Source: Pseudomonadota bacterium
Lineage (GTDB): Bacteria; Pseudomonadota; Gammaproteobacteria; Pseudomonadales; Moraxellaceae
DNA length: 50,366 bases
Assembly (NCBI GenBank): GCA_021781515.1
Contig: JAJXWR010000008.1
Location: forward strand, 1-50,366
Reading direction: 5' to 3'
Shown here: one piece after another, positions 26,067 through 36,020 of the stretch
How positions within the stretch are numbered: the first letter of the stretch is position 1
How the letters are laid out: each line of letters opens with the position of its first letter
The notes under the pieces: generated by a model
Told to the model about the DNA's origin: nothing
Seen by the model: the letters and a program-made list of their open reading frames with translations, nothing else
Databases searched by the model: none
Position numbers and translations under genes: made by a program

Positions 26067-27452
26067 TTATCTTTTAACAAATTGCAGCAAACGCCTTTTT
26101 TTTCTGACCTGTCGCGTCGTCAACTCCTGTTTCGGTTTGTCTTTGAAAGGATTATCCCCGGTACGAAATTCCAGGCGAATAGGCGTAGCCTCCAGCTTGA
26201 AGGTTTTCCTGAAGAGATTTTCCAGAAAACGCCGGTAAGCGGCCGGCGTATCGGCTGTCTGATTGCCATGAATGATAAAGGTGGGGGGGAAATTTCCACC
26301 CATATGTCCATAACGAAATTTGATGCGTCGTCCACCGACTAATGGAGGCTGATGCATCTTGACGGCTTCTTCCAGTAATCCAGTGACTTCGGAGGCGGCT
26401 ACCCGACAGGAGGCAGCGGCAAACGCCCGGTGAATCGAGGGGTACAGTTCCCCAACTCCGGTACCGTGGCGAGCCGAGATAAAATGAATTTTTATAAACC
26501 GGGCAAAATCCAGGCGCCGGTCTAGTTCATCGCGCAGCCGCTGCCGCTCATAATCGCTCATCCCGTCCCACTTGTTAATAGCCAGTATCAGCGCCCGCCC
26601 GGCCTCCAGCGCATAACCCAACAGATGCAAATCCTGATCCACCAAGCCTTCCCGGGCATCCAGCACCAACACGACCACCTGTGCTTCTTTGATGGCCTGC
26701 AAGGTTTTTACAATGGAAAATTTTTCTACCAGTGCCTCTACCTTGCCACGCCGACGGATACCCGCAGTGTCGACCAGCGTATAGGCCTTGCCATGCCGCT
26801 CAAAAGGAATGGCAATGGCATCGCGGGTCGTCCCCGGGCTGTCAAACACCACCACCCGGTCTTCTCCAAGCATTCGGTTGACCAGTGTGGACTTGCCTAC
26901 ATTGGGACGTCCGACAATCGCAATACGGATGCCTTTTTCTTCCTGCACGACCGCTTCAGTTTCCGGCACATCGGCCAGCACCTCACTGATCAGCTGAAAG
27001 ACCCCCCGTCCATGGCTAGCGGCAATGGTAAAATGTTCAGGCAAACCCAAGGCAAAAAATTCAGCCACGGCGGTATGTTCATCCACCCCATCAATTTTAT
27101 TGATCACCAGAACAATGCGTTTCTGACTCAGCCGCAGTTCGTGCGCCAGCGATTGATCTGCCGCTGTCAGCCCTGCCCGGGCATCCACCATAAAAAACAC
27201 GATCTGCGATTCAGCAATGGCCAGCCGCGACTGCTCGGCCATTGTCACTTCCACGCCCGCCTCGCCCTCACCCAAACCACCCGTATCAATGACTATAAAC
27301 TGTCGGCCTTCTACCGATGCATCACCGTACAAACGATCGCGGGTCAAGCCTGGAAAATCAGCGACCAGCGCATTGCGAGTACGGGTTAACTGATTAAATA
27401 ACGTTGATTTGCCGACGTTAGGACGGCCTACAAGTGCTATTACTGGACGCAT
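26067..27452 (-). CDS. der: Ribosome biogenesis GTPase Der (EngA)
   Basis: Der is an essential GTPase for 50S subunit maturation. Both GTPase domains are present: GRPNVGKST at residues about 8-16 and again near 186, each with switch and NKxD motifs (VINKIDG; AINKWDG) and a DTGG/DTAG box. The KH-like domain follows ([20 protein letters not shown]). The 461-residue length is typical. It lies 3 nt after bamB on the same strand, the usual bamB-der order. The basic C-terminus ends [12 protein letters not shown]. Confidence 0.97.
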   Translation of the reverse strand: MRPVIALVGRPNVGKSTLFNQLTRTRNALVADFPGLTRDRLYGDASVEGRQFIVIDTGGLGEGEAGVEVTMAEQSRLAIAESQIVFFMVDARAGLTAADQSLAHELRLSQKRIVLVINKIDGVDEHTAVAEFFALGLPEHFTIAASHGRGVFQLISEVLADVPETEAVVQEEKGIRIAIVGRPNVGKSTLVNRMLGEDRVVVFDSPGTTRDAIAIPFERHGKAYTLVDTAGIRRRGKVEALVEKFSIVKTLQAIKEAQVVVLVLDAREGLVDQDLHLLGYALEAGRALILAINKWDGMSDYERQRLRDELDRRLDFARFIKIHFISARHGTGVGELYPSIHRAFAAASCRVAASEVTGLLEEAVKMHQPPLVGGRRIKFRYGHMGGNFPPTFIIHGNQTADTPAAYRRFLENLFRKTFKLEATPIRLEFRTGDNPFKDKPKQELTTRQVRKKRRLLQFVKR

Positions 27453-27455
27453 GGT

Positions 27456-28637
27456 TCAGCCTTTGGCCTCAAGACGCAAGGCAATCACCCGACCATCGAC
27501 TGACTGCAGAAAAACTTCATTACCCGAGGCCTGCGGCGGAGCCAGAAAGCCTCCGGTCCGGAAAAAATGCTCCCGGCCCAGCCAATGCCCGTCCTCCACC
27601 GACAACACATGCACCCAGCCCTTAAAATCACCCACCACCAGAAAATGATCAAGAAATACGGGTGCTGAAATACGTCGTCCGCGTAAATCAGCCTGTTTCC
27701 AAGCAGATTTTCCAGACGAGGCATCCCAATCTTCAATCGTACTGTCTTCATAGACGATATAGACGCTACCCAACCCCAGTGCCAGTCCCTGCCAAGACGA
27801 GGCGGTATTCTCCCAGCGGTGTTTCCCGGTATCCTGATCCATCGCTGCCAGTCCCCCATGATAGCTGGCGACATACAAGGTATCGGCATCAGCCACCATG
27901 TCTGCATCCACATCGTTCATCCGTTCCAGTTCAGTACGGCCCTGACTGTCCATGACCCGTGATTCCCACACCGGATCTCCGGAATCTGACTTGAAGGCCT
28001 GCACCCGACCATCCCCTGTGCCAACAATCAACAGGTCATTGAGTAGCAACGGTTTAGACATGCCGCGCAACGAGAGTCGCGGCACGGAGGTTTCAGCCGT
28101 CCAGCGCTGTTTTCCGGTTTGCCGATCCAGCGCATAGAGGGTGCCGTCATTGGCCGAGACATACACCAGCGCAGCACTGAGCAATGGTTCAGACATTGGC
28201 GTACTGCCGAGCATCGTCGACCAGAGTTGATGGCCATCCTGAATCCGATAGCTGATAACCCGGCCGTCGGTGGTACCCACCACCACCTGCCCATAGCCGG
28301 CTTCGACGCCCACGGAGACGCTGGTGGGGCAATGAATCCGCCACAACCGTTTCCCATGCAGCCGCTCATGCGCTTCCAGAACGCCATCGGCCGATACCGC
28401 AAACACCCGTGAAGCCGTCACCGCCGGACGCAATAACAAAAACTGCTTCTGGTTGCCGTGGCCGATGTGAAACGACCATAACCGAGTCAACCGCTCCTGG
28501 GTTTTACTCAATTTCGGCAGAGGATTGGGTTTGATTTCCTTGGGCTTGTCCGAACTGCAGGCCCACAGTACACCCAGCAACCCCAGCAGCCAGCACAGTC
28601 TGTACATCCGCTGCCAACGGTACGGGCTCCAGGGCAT
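27456..28637 (-). CDS. bamB: Outer membrane protein assembly lipoprotein BamB
   Basis: BamB is the beta-propeller lipoprotein of the BAM complex that inserts outer-membrane proteins. A lipoprotein signal (LLGLLGVLWACSS) puts the lipid on the Cys, and Asp is absent right after it, so sorting to the outer membrane is expected. PQQ-like propeller blades recur (VSANDGTLYALDRQTGKQRW; YVASYHGGLAAMDQDTGKHRW). The start is uncertain: ATG at 28637, a GTG at 28643, or an ATG at 28607 that would place the signal peptide at once. It follows yfgM directly and precedes der. Confidence 0.93.
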   Translation of the reverse strand: MPWSPYRWQRMYRLCWLLGLLGVLWACSSDKPKEIKPNPLPKLSKTQERLTRLWSFHIGHGNQKQFLLLRPAVTASRVFAVSADGVLEAHERLHGKRLWRIHCPTSVSVGVEAGYGQVVVGTTDGRVISYRIQDGHQLWSTMLGSTPMSEPLLSAALVYVSANDGTLYALDRQTGKQRWTAETSVPRLSLRGMSKPLLLNDLLIVGTGDGRVQAFKSDSGDPVWESRVMDSQGRTELERMNDVDADMVADADTLYVASYHGGLAAMDQDTGKHRWENTASSWQGLALGLGSVYIVYEDSTIEDWDASSGKSAWKQADLRGRRISAPVFLDHFLVVGDFKGWVHVLSVEDGHWLGREHFFRTGGFLAPPQASGNEVFLQSVDGRVIALRLEAKG

Positions 28638-28639
28638 CC

Positions 28640-29341
28640 TCACGAAGCAGGCACTCCCGGAGCAGTAGCCACCGGAGGATCTACTGGTTTGACACCTAAA
28701 TCAGCCATCTTCATATTCAGCAAAGGCCGTTGCGGCAACTGCGCCGACTCCATGGCATCGCGTGCCTGGGTATAGGCAGTTTTTGCCTGATCCGGCTTGT
28801 GCTCTGCCATCCAGGCATCACCCTCCAGTTCAAGTCGACTGGCCTGGTACGCCTTGTCAGTGACCGCCTTCAGCTGCACAATAGCCTCTGGTGCCTTACC
28901 GGCCGCTATATCCACCTGCGCCAGGCGCAGATGCGTCAACGCCGCCATCTGTGCCTCTGTTTTATGCGCCAGCACGGCTTGCAACTGCCGGGTCGCTTCC
29001 TGCAGATCCCCGTGGCCGACCGCCACCCGCGCCAACACCCAACGGGTCATGTCGGCATAGGCACATTGCGGATCCATGGCAATCAGTTTCTGCGCATCTG
29101 CCTGCAACGCCGTATTTAATCCCGGATCGGTCTTGCCCTGAGCGCGTTGATAATCCATCATCACCTGCTGAAAATGCAGTGACATTTCCTCATGGTGCTG
29201 ACGCTGATGCACCTGCCAGTACCGCCACCCGGCGAAGGCCATTGATGCCGCCAGTACGGCAGTCAGTATAAAATTACCATAATCTTCCCAAAACGCCTTT
29301 AGCGCTACGATCTGTTCTTCTTCGGATGAATTCTGACTCAC
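28640..29341 (-). CDS. yfgM: YfgM family tetratricopeptide protein
   Basis: The 233-residue product starts at a GTG at 29341 with GGGAG seven bases upstream. It has a short cytoplasmic tail, one membrane segment (about 23-42, NFILTAVLAASMAFAGWRYW) and a periplasmic TPR-like region (GDLQEATRQLQAVLAHKTEA and following helices). YfgM partners the PpiD chaperone at the Sec translocon and helps outer-membrane protein traffic, which fits its place just ahead of bamB. The order hisS-yfgM-bamB-der is conserved. Confidence 0.92.
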   Translation of the reverse strand: MSQNSSEEEQIVALKAFWEDYGNFILTAVLAASMAFAGWRYWQVHQRQHHEEMSLHFQQVMMDYQRAQGKTDPGLNTALQADAQKLIAMDPQCAYADMTRWVLARVAVGHGDLQEATRQLQAVLAHKTEAQMAALTHLRLAQVDIAAGKAPEAIVQLKAVTDKAYQASRLELEGDAWMAEHKPDQAKTAYTQARDAMESAQLPQRPLLNMKMADLGVKPVDPPVATAPGVPAS

Positions 29342-29390
29342 CTTTTTACTCCCTCATCAGCCTTGCTCACTAAATCCGCCCTGAACTGCC

Positions 29391-30656
29391 TTAACCCATT
29401 AACTCGCTCACCACTACCGCCTGGCTGACGACTTTTTGTTCCTTTTCTTCGCGCAGCCACTTGATAGCCACCTGTTGCTGGCGAAGTTCTTCTTCCCCCA
29501 GAATCAGCGCCCAGCGTGCCCCGCTCCGGTCGGCCCGGCGAAACTGACTTTTAAAACTCCCACCTTCCAGCAGCGTCAGTACCTTCCAGGCTGAATTCGC
29601 AGTACGCACAGTTTCTGCCAACCGCAGCGCCTGGGATGCATAGCCGTCTCCCTGACCCAGAATGATGAGATCCGCTGCCGGAGGTCCCTGATGGTTCAGG
29701 TGTTGCTGCATCAGCAGTACCAAACGTTCCATGCCCAACGCCATCCCGACAGCCGGTGTCGTTTCTCCTCCCAGCTGCGCCACCAGTCCATCATAACGTC
29801 CGCCGGCACACACCGTGCCTTGCGCACCCAGTGCCTCAGTCACCCACTCAAACACCGTATGGTTGTAATAATCCAGGCCGCGCACCAGGTGCGGGTTCAT
29901 CTGATAACTCACCCCGGCGTTGGTCAGACAGGCCTGAATCTCCCGCAAATGCCACTGGGAATCTGCCTCCAGGTACTGATCCAGTTGTGGAGCGCCTTGC
30001 AACACGGCACGCGTGCCAGGATCCTTGGAATCGAGAATGCGTAAGGGATTGGTCAGCAGCCGACGCTGGCTGTCCGCATCCAGATCGCCCTGATGCTGCT
30101 GCAAATAAGCCACCAGCGCCATCCGATAACGTTGTCGACAGTCTGAATTCCCCAGGCTGTTGATTTCCAGGCGCACCAGTGAACTTAGGCCTAACTGCTG
30201 CCAAATCCGGGCACTCAGCAACATCAGTTCTGCATCCGTATAGGGATCAGGAAACCCCAATGCCTCGAACCCAAATTGATGAAACTGACGATATCGGCCT
30301 TTTTGTGGACGTTCATACCGAAACATCGGACCACTGTAAAACAACTTGGCCGTCTGGTGATGCAGCAACCCATGCTCCAGGGCAGCGCGCACACAACCCG
30401 CCGTACCTTCCGGACGCAAACTCAGGGAATCGCCCCCACGGTCCGTAAAACTATACATTTCTTTTTCAACAATATCGGTTACTTCCCCAATAGCCCGGGT
30501 ATACAGGGCGGTCTGTTCGACCAAGGGCATACGAATTTCGGAAAAACCATAGGCCTGCGCCGTTGTCATCAATACCTGTTCTATATGCTGCCACAACCAG
30601 GTGTGTTCCGGCAGCAAATCCCCCATACCGCGGATGGCTTTCACTGAGGCACTCAT
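29391..30656 (-). CDS. hisS: Histidine--tRNA ligase
   Basis: HisS is a class II tRNA synthetase of 421 residues. Motif 1 is in the N-terminal part ([20 protein letters not shown]), motif 2 is in [18 protein letters not shown], and the histidine-specific motifs follow ([24 protein letters not shown]). Motif 3 is seen as [10 protein letters not shown], and the C-terminal anticodon-binding domain ends the protein. The ATG overlaps the ispG stop by 4 nt, indicating coupling. Confidence 0.97.
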   Translation of the reverse strand: MSASVKAIRGMGDLLPEHTWLWQHIEQVLMTTAQAYGFSEIRMPLVEQTALYTRAIGEVTDIVEKEMYSFTDRGGDSLSLRPEGTAGCVRAALEHGLLHHQTAKLFYSGPMFRYERPQKGRYRQFHQFGFEALGFPDPYTDAELMLLSARIWQQLGLSSLVRLEINSLGNSDCRQRYRMALVAYLQQHQGDLDADSQRRLLTNPLRILDSKDPGTRAVLQGAPQLDQYLEADSQWHLREIQACLTNAGVSYQMNPHLVRGLDYYNHTVFEWVTEALGAQGTVCAGGRYDGLVAQLGGETTPAVGMALGMERLVLLMQQHLNHQGPPAADLIILGQGDGYASQALRLAETVRTANSAWKVLTLLEGGSFKSQFRRADRSGARWALILGEEELRQQQVAIKWLREEKEQKVVSQAVVVSELMG

Positions 30657-31777
30657 TGGCTTGCCGTTCTCACAATCAATAACGCATCCTGTTCCTGACG
30701 TTGCTGAATCAGGGCACGTACCTGACGCTCCACCTCATCAACAATTTTATCAGTATCAATCAAATGGCTTTTTTCACCCCCCAGATACACCAGGCTTCTG
30801 GGACTGGCCCCACAGATACCAATATCTGCTTCTTTCGCCTCTCCGGGACCATTGACCTTACAACCAATGACGGCCACATCCATCGCCTGCGTCACCGCTT
30901 CCAGACGCGCTTCCAGGCTATTCATCACCTTGATGACATCAAATTCCTGGCGGGAGCAGCTGGGACAGGCAATAAAATTAATGCCTTTACTGCGCAATCC
31001 CAGTGCTTTCAACAGATCAAAGCCCACTTTCACTTCATCTTCCGGGGGAGCCGCCAGCGAAATTCTCAAGGTATCGCCGATCCCTTCCAGCAGCAAGGCA
31101 CCCAAGGCTACAGCCGATTTAACCGTACCCGAGCGAAACACCCCGGCTTCCGTCACCCCGAGGTGTAGCGGCTGCTCAATCTGCCGGGACAATAGCCGAT
31201 AGGCATCCAGCGTCAGGAACACATTGGATGCTTTGACACTGACTTTAAATTCCTGGAAATTCATGCGATCCAGAATATCGATATGGCGCATGGCCGATTC
31301 CACCAATGCCGCTCCAGTCGGCTCGCCATATTTTTTTTGCAACTCTTTTTCCAGAGAACCGGCATTCACCCCAATACGCAGCGATATTCCCCGGTCTTTA
31401 GCACAATCCACCACTTCCCGTATTTTCTGATCGTTGCCGATATTTCCCGGATTGATGCGCAAACAATCCGCACCCGCCGCCGCAACAGCCAAGGCAATTC
31501 GATGGTCAAAATGAATATCCGCAATCAACGGCACCTGAACCCGTGGCCGTAATAGCGCAAATGCCGCCGCCGCCTCCATGCTGGGCACAGAAATACGCAC
31601 CATATCCGCCCCGGCAGCGACACAACGGTTAATCTGGGCTTCCGTGGCCACCACATCACAGGTATCGGTGTTGGTCATGGTCTGAACGGTAATCGGCGCA
31701 TCGCCCCCCACCCAGACTGACCCCACGCGCACCTTGCGGGTTTTGCGGCGCTGAATAGTTGAGGTTACTGTCATCAT
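30653..31777 (-). CDS. ispG: 4-hydroxy-3-methylbut-2-enyl diphosphate synthase IspG
   Basis: IspG is the 4Fe-4S enzyme of the seventh step of the MEP isoprenoid pathway, using flavodoxin or ferredoxin as electron donor. The start is at two adjacent ATGs (31777 or 31774); GGAG sits closer to ideal spacing for the second. The cluster-binding cysteines are visible in [11 protein letters not shown] and [12 protein letters not shown], with the conserved Glu after the last Cys. The TIM-barrel N-terminus reads [20 protein letters not shown]. Length is about 374. It follows rodZ by 15 nt and overlaps hisS, an order conserved in gammaproteobacteria; its need for Fe-S clusters fits the isc genes upstream. 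Confidence 0.97.
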   Translation of the reverse strand: MMTVTSTIQRRKTRKVRVGSVWVGGDAPITVQTMTNTDTCDVVATEAQINRCVAAGADMVRISVPSMEAAAAFALLRPRVQVPLIADIHFDHRIALAVAAAGADCLRINPGNIGNDQKIREVVDCAKDRGISLRIGVNAGSLEKELQKKYGEPTGAALVESAMRHIDILDRMNFQEFKVSVKASNVFLTLDAYRLLSRQIEQPLHLGVTEAGVFRSGTVKSAVALGALLLEGIGDTLRISLAAPPEDEVKVGFDLLKALGLRSKGINFIACPSCSRQEFDVIKVMNSLEARLEAVTQAMDVAVIGCKVNGPGEAKEADIGICGASPRSLVYLGGEKSHLIDTDKIVDEVERQVRALIQQRQEQDALLIVRTASQ

Positions 31778-31791
31778 CACTCCATCCTGGC

Positions 31792-32709
31792 TCAAAGGCG
31801 AACCTGCAGATCCGCCACGTTGTTCCGGGTATAGGCCGAAAGATCCAGCGTCTTGCCCTGTACCAGCACTTCTACCTGCCCGGCATTGCCGAGGCGGATA
31901 TGCCAAGGGGCCTGACCGGCCAGATCAAGATTTTCTCCGGCATGATGCATTCCCACGGCCAGTACGGCTCCCGTCGCATCCTGTACCCGGATCCATGCAT
32001 CGCCGCTCAGTTTAATCACCAAGGGAGTTCCGCCACTACTGTCGAGCGGCAAGGCTAACGCCGCTGTTCCGCTATTGTTTTCAGCGACCACCGGTGTGTT
32101 TTCAGTAGCCACCGGCGGCAATGGCGTTGTGCTCACAGGAAGCGCACTGCTGCTTTTTACTGCCAGTGCGCCATGAACCGCCGACACGGCGGGGGGAGCG
32201 ACCGGAACCGGTCGTACGCTGGCCTGCACTTCCGGGGCCGGCCCTGGATTGAAGGTTTCATGAAAAGCCCAGACGAAACCTCCGGCAAACATGCAGACAC
32301 TGACCACCAACGCCAGTACCCGGGACAACCGGGACAGATTCCAGTGCGGATGTTCATGAAAATTACCCAGCATCCGCATGGGGTTATGAACTTCCACCGG
32401 ATCGCTCTGTCTGACCTCAATCGCCTGTTCAAATTTAACGACGACATCATTTTCATCCAGTTGCATCAATCGGGCATAAGAACGGATATAGCCGCGCGCA
32501 AAGGTAACCCCCGGTAGCAGATCATAATGATCATTTTCAATGGCTTCAATAAATCTCAGCGACAGGTTCATACTTTGCGCCACTTTTTCACGAGTCCAGC
32601 CCTGCAGCTCACGCGCCCGCTTCAGGCGCTGTCCCGGCATAAAATTAAGAAAATCTTCAGTCTGGTCGCGGGCAACGGATTCATGAAGCTGATTTTCTGT
32701 CATTGGCAT
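31792..32709 (-). CDS. rodZ: Cytoskeletal protein RodZ
   Basis: RodZ links the MreB cytoskeleton to the cell-wall machinery and sets rod shape. The 305-residue product has an N-terminal helix-turn-helix domain (about 27-90, [20 protein letters not shown] to [13 protein letters not shown]), a membrane segment (about 131-151, [18 protein letters not shown]), a proline- and alanine-rich linker, and a C-terminal DUF4115 beta domain ([20 protein letters not shown]). It sits between pilW and ispG, as in most relatives. Confidence 0.93.
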   Translation of the reverse strand: MPMTENQLHESVARDQTEDFLNFMPGQRLKRARELQGWTREKVAQSMNLSLRFIEAIENDHYDLLPGVTFARGYIRSYARLMQLDENDVVVKFEQAIEVRQSDPVEVHNPMRMLGNFHEHPHWNLSRLSRVLALVVSVCMFAGGFVWAFHETFNPGPAPEVQASVRPVPVAPPAVSAVHGALAVKSSSALPVSTTPLPPVATENTPVVAENNSGTAALALPLDSSGGTPLVIKLSGDAWIRVQDATGAVLAVGMHHAGENLDLAGQAPWHIRLGNAGQVEVLVQGKTLDLSAYTRNNVADLQVRL

Positions 32710-32738
32710 GTTCCCTTAACTTAAGTTCGGTACTGAAT

Positions 32739-33593
32739 TCAGTGCCGGGTTGGTGTTTCCGAGGCTGGAGAGGCGGCTACCGGTGCCATCCCCATGACCT
32801 TGCGGTATTCCCTGTACTCCGGGCTGTCTGGGTACAGCACACGAAGTTTCAATGCTAAATCGATTTGTGCCTGGCGATTACCATGCCACAACGCCAGGCG
32901 CCACCCTAACCATAAGGCCCTTGCCGATAACGGCTTGTCGCCCATGAGACGCAGATACCCTTCATACCCGGATTGCGCCCGGGCATATTCTTTCTGATCA
33001 AAAAAAATCTCGGAAAGTTCCAGTGTCGATACCGCCAGATGATCATTCATCTTCAGTGCGCGGATAAATGCGGCCTCTGCCGGTTCAATCATGCCTCGTT
33101 GTGCATAGCATAAGCCAAGGTTCTCAAACGCAATGGCCCGGTTAGCATACAGCACATTCTGACTGGCCTGCGAGAAATGCTCACAGGCCTCCGGCAGTTT
33201 TCCCTGATGGAACAAAAAGGCACCATAATCCGTTTGCGCCTGCCCATTATTAACATCCAGTTTCAACGCCCGCCTGAAATTGGCTTCCGCCCGTTTCAGA
33301 TCCCCTTCCTGCGAATACACCAGCCCCAGACCGTTATAGGTTTCGGCCAAATCCGGATCCAGTTGCCGGGCATGCTCCAGTTCCATCTGTGCCCGTTCAA
33401 TATCCCCCATCTGCAGGCATTCCATGCCGATCCTGTTCCGGGTCAAGGCCGCCTGAGTAAGATCCAGTTTTGTATTGACCGGTGTTTTGATTTCATGCAC
33501 ACAACCCGTCAATGTCGCCATTATAAGCACAATCCAGCCCATTGTGCGCCGACATCCCCAGACAATTCGCTTCAAATTGCTCAATACAGGCAT
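32739..33593 (-). CDS. pilW: Type IV pilus biogenesis lipoprotein PilW (PilF)
   Basis: This TPR lipoprotein is the pilotin that places and assembles the PilQ secretin in the outer membrane. The signal peptide ends in the lipobox LTGC. Six or so TPR units follow (AETYNGLGLVYSQEGDLKRA; GQAQTDYGAFLFHQGKLPEA). The ATG at 33593 overlaps the rlmN stop (TGATG), with GGAG seven bases upstream. The order rlmN-pilW-rodZ-ispG is conserved. At 284 residues it is somewhat longer than usual; the end is rich in Pro, Ala and Ser. Confidence 0.9.
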   Translation of the reverse strand: MPVLSNLKRIVWGCRRTMGWIVLIMATLTGCVHEIKTPVNTKLDLTQAALTRNRIGMECLQMGDIERAQMELEHARQLDPDLAETYNGLGLVYSQEGDLKRAEANFRRALKLDVNNGQAQTDYGAFLFHQGKLPEACEHFSQASQNVLYANRAIAFENLGLCYAQRGMIEPAEAAFIRALKMNDHLAVSTLELSEIFFDQKEYARAQSGYEGYLRLMGDKPLSARALWLGWRLALWHGNRQAQIDLALKLRVLYPDSPEYREYRKVMGMAPVAASPASETPTRH

Positions 33594-34807
33594 CACTGCA
33601 CACTCCGGATAATTTCACGGTCCGCCGCCACCGAAGTTTTCCAGCGATCTGCACGTCGGGTGCGATCCTGTACCTGCCCAATCAGCTGCCCACAGGCCGC
33701 ATCAATCTCATCGCCGCGGGTCGTCCGGATGGTGCAGGTGTATTGTGCATCCAGCAAGATTTTCTGAAATGCCAGCACCGTTTCCCGTTTCGGTCGCTGA
33801 TACGGGGCATGCGGGAACGGATTGAATGGAATCAGGTTGATTTTACTCGGCACATGGCGTAACAGTCGCACCAAGGCCCGGGCATGCGACGGCTGATCAT
33901 TGACCCCGGCCAGTAGCACATATTCCATGGTGATGCGCCGACGCCCCTGTTCATGACTCTGATGCCGCTGCAGATAACGCTGACAGGCACGCATTAGTTC
34001 CGATAACGGATAGCGTTTATTGACCGGTACCAATTCATCACGCAATTGATCCTCCGGTGCATGCAAAGAGACCGCCAATGCCACATCCAGGGTTTCCCCC
34101 AGCCGATCCATCAACGGAACCAGACCAGACGTAGACACCGTCACCCGTCGTTTGGAGAGGCCATAAGCCCGATCATCCAGCATCAGTTCCACCGCTGCGG
34201 TCACGGCGGTAAAATTCAGCAACGGCTCCCCCATTCCCATCATCACCACATTGCTAACGGCCCGTGGTGCCCCTTGCGGATCGGTCAGGCTGGCCAGAAA
34301 CACTTGGCCAATAATTTCAGCAGCGGTCAAATCCCGCTGAAATCCCTGCTTGCCCGTCGAACAAAAGGTACAGCCCAGAGCACACCCCACCTGCGACGAC
34401 ACGCACAGCGTCCGCCGATCCCCATCGGGAATCAGCACCGCCTCAACCTGCGCACCATCTTCTAGTTGTACCACCCATTTACGCGTCCCATCGGCAGCCA
34501 CATGTTCATGCGCCACCTGTGGAACACGCACTTCCGCCAGTTCATGCAACTGCACCCGCAACGTCCGGGCTATATCCGTCATCTGCTCGAAATCGGTCAC
34601 CTTACGCTGGTGAATCCATTTCAACACCTGCGTGGCCCGAAAACGTGCCTGACCAATAGACGCAAAAAAAGCTTCCATCTGCGGCAAAGTCAGCCCCAAC
34701 AGATTCACTTTTCTGAGGTTGTTTTTCTGATCCTGATTCAGGCCAGACGCCTGCGCTCCGGCAGATGGCCGGGTGTCTTCAATAGATTCCATAGACTGTA
34801 TTTTCAT
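33593..34807 (-). CDS. rlmN: Dual-specificity RNA methyltransferase RlmN
   Basis: RlmN is a radical SAM enzyme that makes 2-methyladenosine in 23S rRNA (A2503) and some tRNAs. The CxxxCxxC cluster motif is visible as [12 protein letters not shown], and the C-terminal region has the catalytic Cys in ACGQLIGQ. The start is placed at the ATG at 34807 (404 residues); the first 30 residues are poorly conserved and a later Met (34792) cannot be excluded. It follows ndk with a 117-nt gap containing a long hairpin and overlaps pilW. Confidence 0.96.
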   Translation of the reverse strand: MKIQSMESIEDTRPSAGAQASGLNQDQKNNLRKVNLLGLTLPQMEAFFASIGQARFRATQVLKWIHQRKVTDFEQMTDIARTLRVQLHELAEVRVPQVAHEHVAADGTRKWVVQLEDGAQVEAVLIPDGDRRTLCVSSQVGCALGCTFCSTGKQGFQRDLTAAEIIGQVFLASLTDPQGAPRAVSNVVMMGMGEPLLNFTAVTAAVELMLDDRAYGLSKRRVTVSTSGLVPLMDRLGETLDVALAVSLHAPEDQLRDELVPVNKRYPLSELMRACQRYLQRHQSHEQGRRRITMEYVLLAGVNDQPSHARALVRLLRHVPSKINLIPFNPFPHAPYQRPKRETVLAFQKILLDAQYTCTIRTTRGDEIDAACGQLIGQVQDRTRRADRWKTSVAADREIIRSVQ

Positions 34808-34854
34808 ATCGACCGGTTGCAACACCTGTTATGTCGAAAATCCTGCAGGAGAAC

Positions 34855-34893
34855 ACCGCCGTACCAGAGTGTCATTCAGTGGTCTACGGCGGT
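34855..34893 (-). promoter_or_regulatory. Long hairpin between ndk and rlmN
   Basis: ACCGCCGTA (34855-34863) pairs perfectly with TACGGCGGT (34885-34893); CCA/TGG pairs can extend the stem inward with a small bulge. There is no T run on either strand, so it is not a classical terminator. It lies after the ndk stop and about 50 nt before rlmN, a suitable place for an mRNA processing or stabilising element. Confidence 0.5.
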
Positions 34894-34924
34894 ATAGGCT
34901 CTGCGGCGCTTTAAAAGGAGCCGA

Positions 34925-35356
34925 TCAACGCACCCGTGCACACAGTTCTGTTGCACTGAAAAAATAAGCGATTTCCCGTGCAGCCGAGACCTGGGAATCT
35001 GAACCATGCACCGCATTTTCATCAATGCTCTGGGCAAAATCGGCACGAATCGTCCCTGCTGCCGCCTTTTTCGGATCCGTCGCTCCCATCAAATCGCGGT
35101 TTACTGACACCGCATTCTCTCCTTGCAGTACCTGAATCAGCACCGGGCCTGAGGTCATAAAGGCCACTAGATCGGGGAAAAACGGGCGTGCCGCATGTTC
35201 TGCATAAAATCCTTCTGCATCTGCCCGACTCAACTGCCGCATCTTGCAGGCCACCACCGCCAGCCCGGCCTGTTCAAAACGTGACAACACGGCACCAATC
35301 ACATTTTTAGCGACCGCATCAGGTTTGATAATAGAAAGTGTACGTTCAATAGCCAT
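34925..35356 (-). CDS. ndk: Nucleoside-diphosphate kinase
   Basis: Ndk equalises nucleoside triphosphate pools by phosphate transfer through a histidine. The 143-residue product matches the family throughout: [18 protein letters not shown] at the start, [20 protein letters not shown], and the active-site NAVHGSDS with its His. It lies between the isc operon and rlmN and has a likely promoter of its own, so it may be expressed independently of Fe-S regulation. Confidence 0.97.
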   Translation of the reverse strand: MAIERTLSIIKPDAVAKNVIGAVLSRFEQAGLAVVACKMRQLSRADAEGFYAEHAARPFFPDLVAFMTSGPVLIQVLQGENAVSVNRDLMGATDPKKAAAGTIRADFAQSIDENAVHGSDSQVSAAREIAYFFSATELCARVR

Positions 35357-35401
35357 GGTTCAATTCTCACCGTTCTGCTGATACTGCAAAATTGCGATGG
35401 G

Positions 35402-35407
35402 ATTATA
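35402..35407 (-). promoter_or_regulatory. Candidate -10 element of an ndk promoter
   Basis: A consensus TATAAT is read on the minus strand at 35407-35402, 46 nt before the ndk start. The -35 region is weak (TGTTCA-like at 17 nt). The upstream side holds a hairpin at 35445-35464 that could end part of the isc transcript. Confidence 0.4.
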
Positions 35408-35444
35408 CGCAGACACCGTGCCACTGAACAGTACTGAAATGCGC

Positions 35445-35464
35445 TTGCGGCGCAAAAGCCGCAA
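35445..35464 (-). terminator. Hairpin after iscX, possible transcript end
   Basis: TTGCGGC (35445-35451) and GCCGCAA (35458-35464) form a 7-bp GC-rich stem with a 6-nt loop, 20 nt after the iscX stop. On the minus strand the T run precedes the hairpin rather than follows it, so it may slow or trim RNA rather than act as a full terminator. Confidence 0.35.
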
Positions 35465-35484
35465 AAATTAGCTGATTTTAGTGC

Positions 35485-35682
35485 TCAATCCTCATATTCT
35501 TCCATCCAGGCCAGCTGAATTGCTTCCAGAAGGCGTTCCCCGCAATGCGCTGGCTGATCATCAAACCCAGGCAATTCCAGCACCCACTGACGCAGTTGGG
35601 TAAACCGCAGTGTTTTTGGATCTTGCTCCGGCCGTAATTGCCACAGGGCCAAGGCAATTTCCCGACTATCGCTCCATTTCAT
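35485..35682 (-). CDS. iscX: Fe-S assembly protein IscX
   Basis: The 65-residue acidic protein starts MKWSDSREIALALWQLRPEQ and ends AIQLAWMEEYED, the standard IscX form (YfhJ). IscX binds IscS and iron and tunes cluster assembly. The ATG at 35682 has AGGAG eight bases upstream; the longer frame upstream is only a shadow of fdx. It closes the isc operon, 5 nt after fdx. Confidence 0.95.
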   Translation of the reverse strand: MKWSDSREIALALWQLRPEQDPKTLRFTQLRQWVLELPGFDDQPAHCGERLLEAIQLAWMEEYED

Positions 35683-35687
35683 GCCGT

Positions 35688-36020
35688 TCACTCCTTGGCG
35701 TGGTTGATGCTGTAACGAGGAATCTCGACCACCAGATCCGTCTGTGCCACGACCGCCTGACAGGACAGTCGGGATTCCATTTCCAGCCCCCAAGCCTGGT
35801 CCAACAAATCGGATTCCAGTTCATCCATCGCTGATAACGAGGCAAAACCCTCCCGAACAATGACATGGCAGGTCGTACAGGCGCAAGCACAGCCACAGGC
35901 ATGCTCCAGTTCCACCTGTTGCCGCAAGGCGGCCTGACAAATGGTTTCACCGGGTTGCGCCTGAATCACCGCCCCCTCCGGACAAATGTCTGGATGCGGC
36001 AAAAACACAATTTCAGTCAT
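35688..36020 (-). CDS. fdx: ISC-type [2Fe-2S] ferredoxin
   Basis: The 110-residue ferredoxin provides electrons for cluster assembly on IscU. The cluster ligands follow the adrenodoxin pattern: the cysteines in EHACGCACACTTCHVI and the final one in RLSCQAVVAQTDLVVEIPRY. The start reads TEIVFLPHPDICPEGAVI, which is typical of Isc ferredoxins. It overlaps the end of hscA by 8 nt. Confidence 0.96.
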   Translation of the reverse strand: MTEIVFLPHPDICPEGAVIQAQPGETICQAALRQQVELEHACGCACACTTCHVIVREGFASLSAMDELESDLLDQAWGLEMESRLSCQAVVAQTDLVVEIPRYSINHAKE

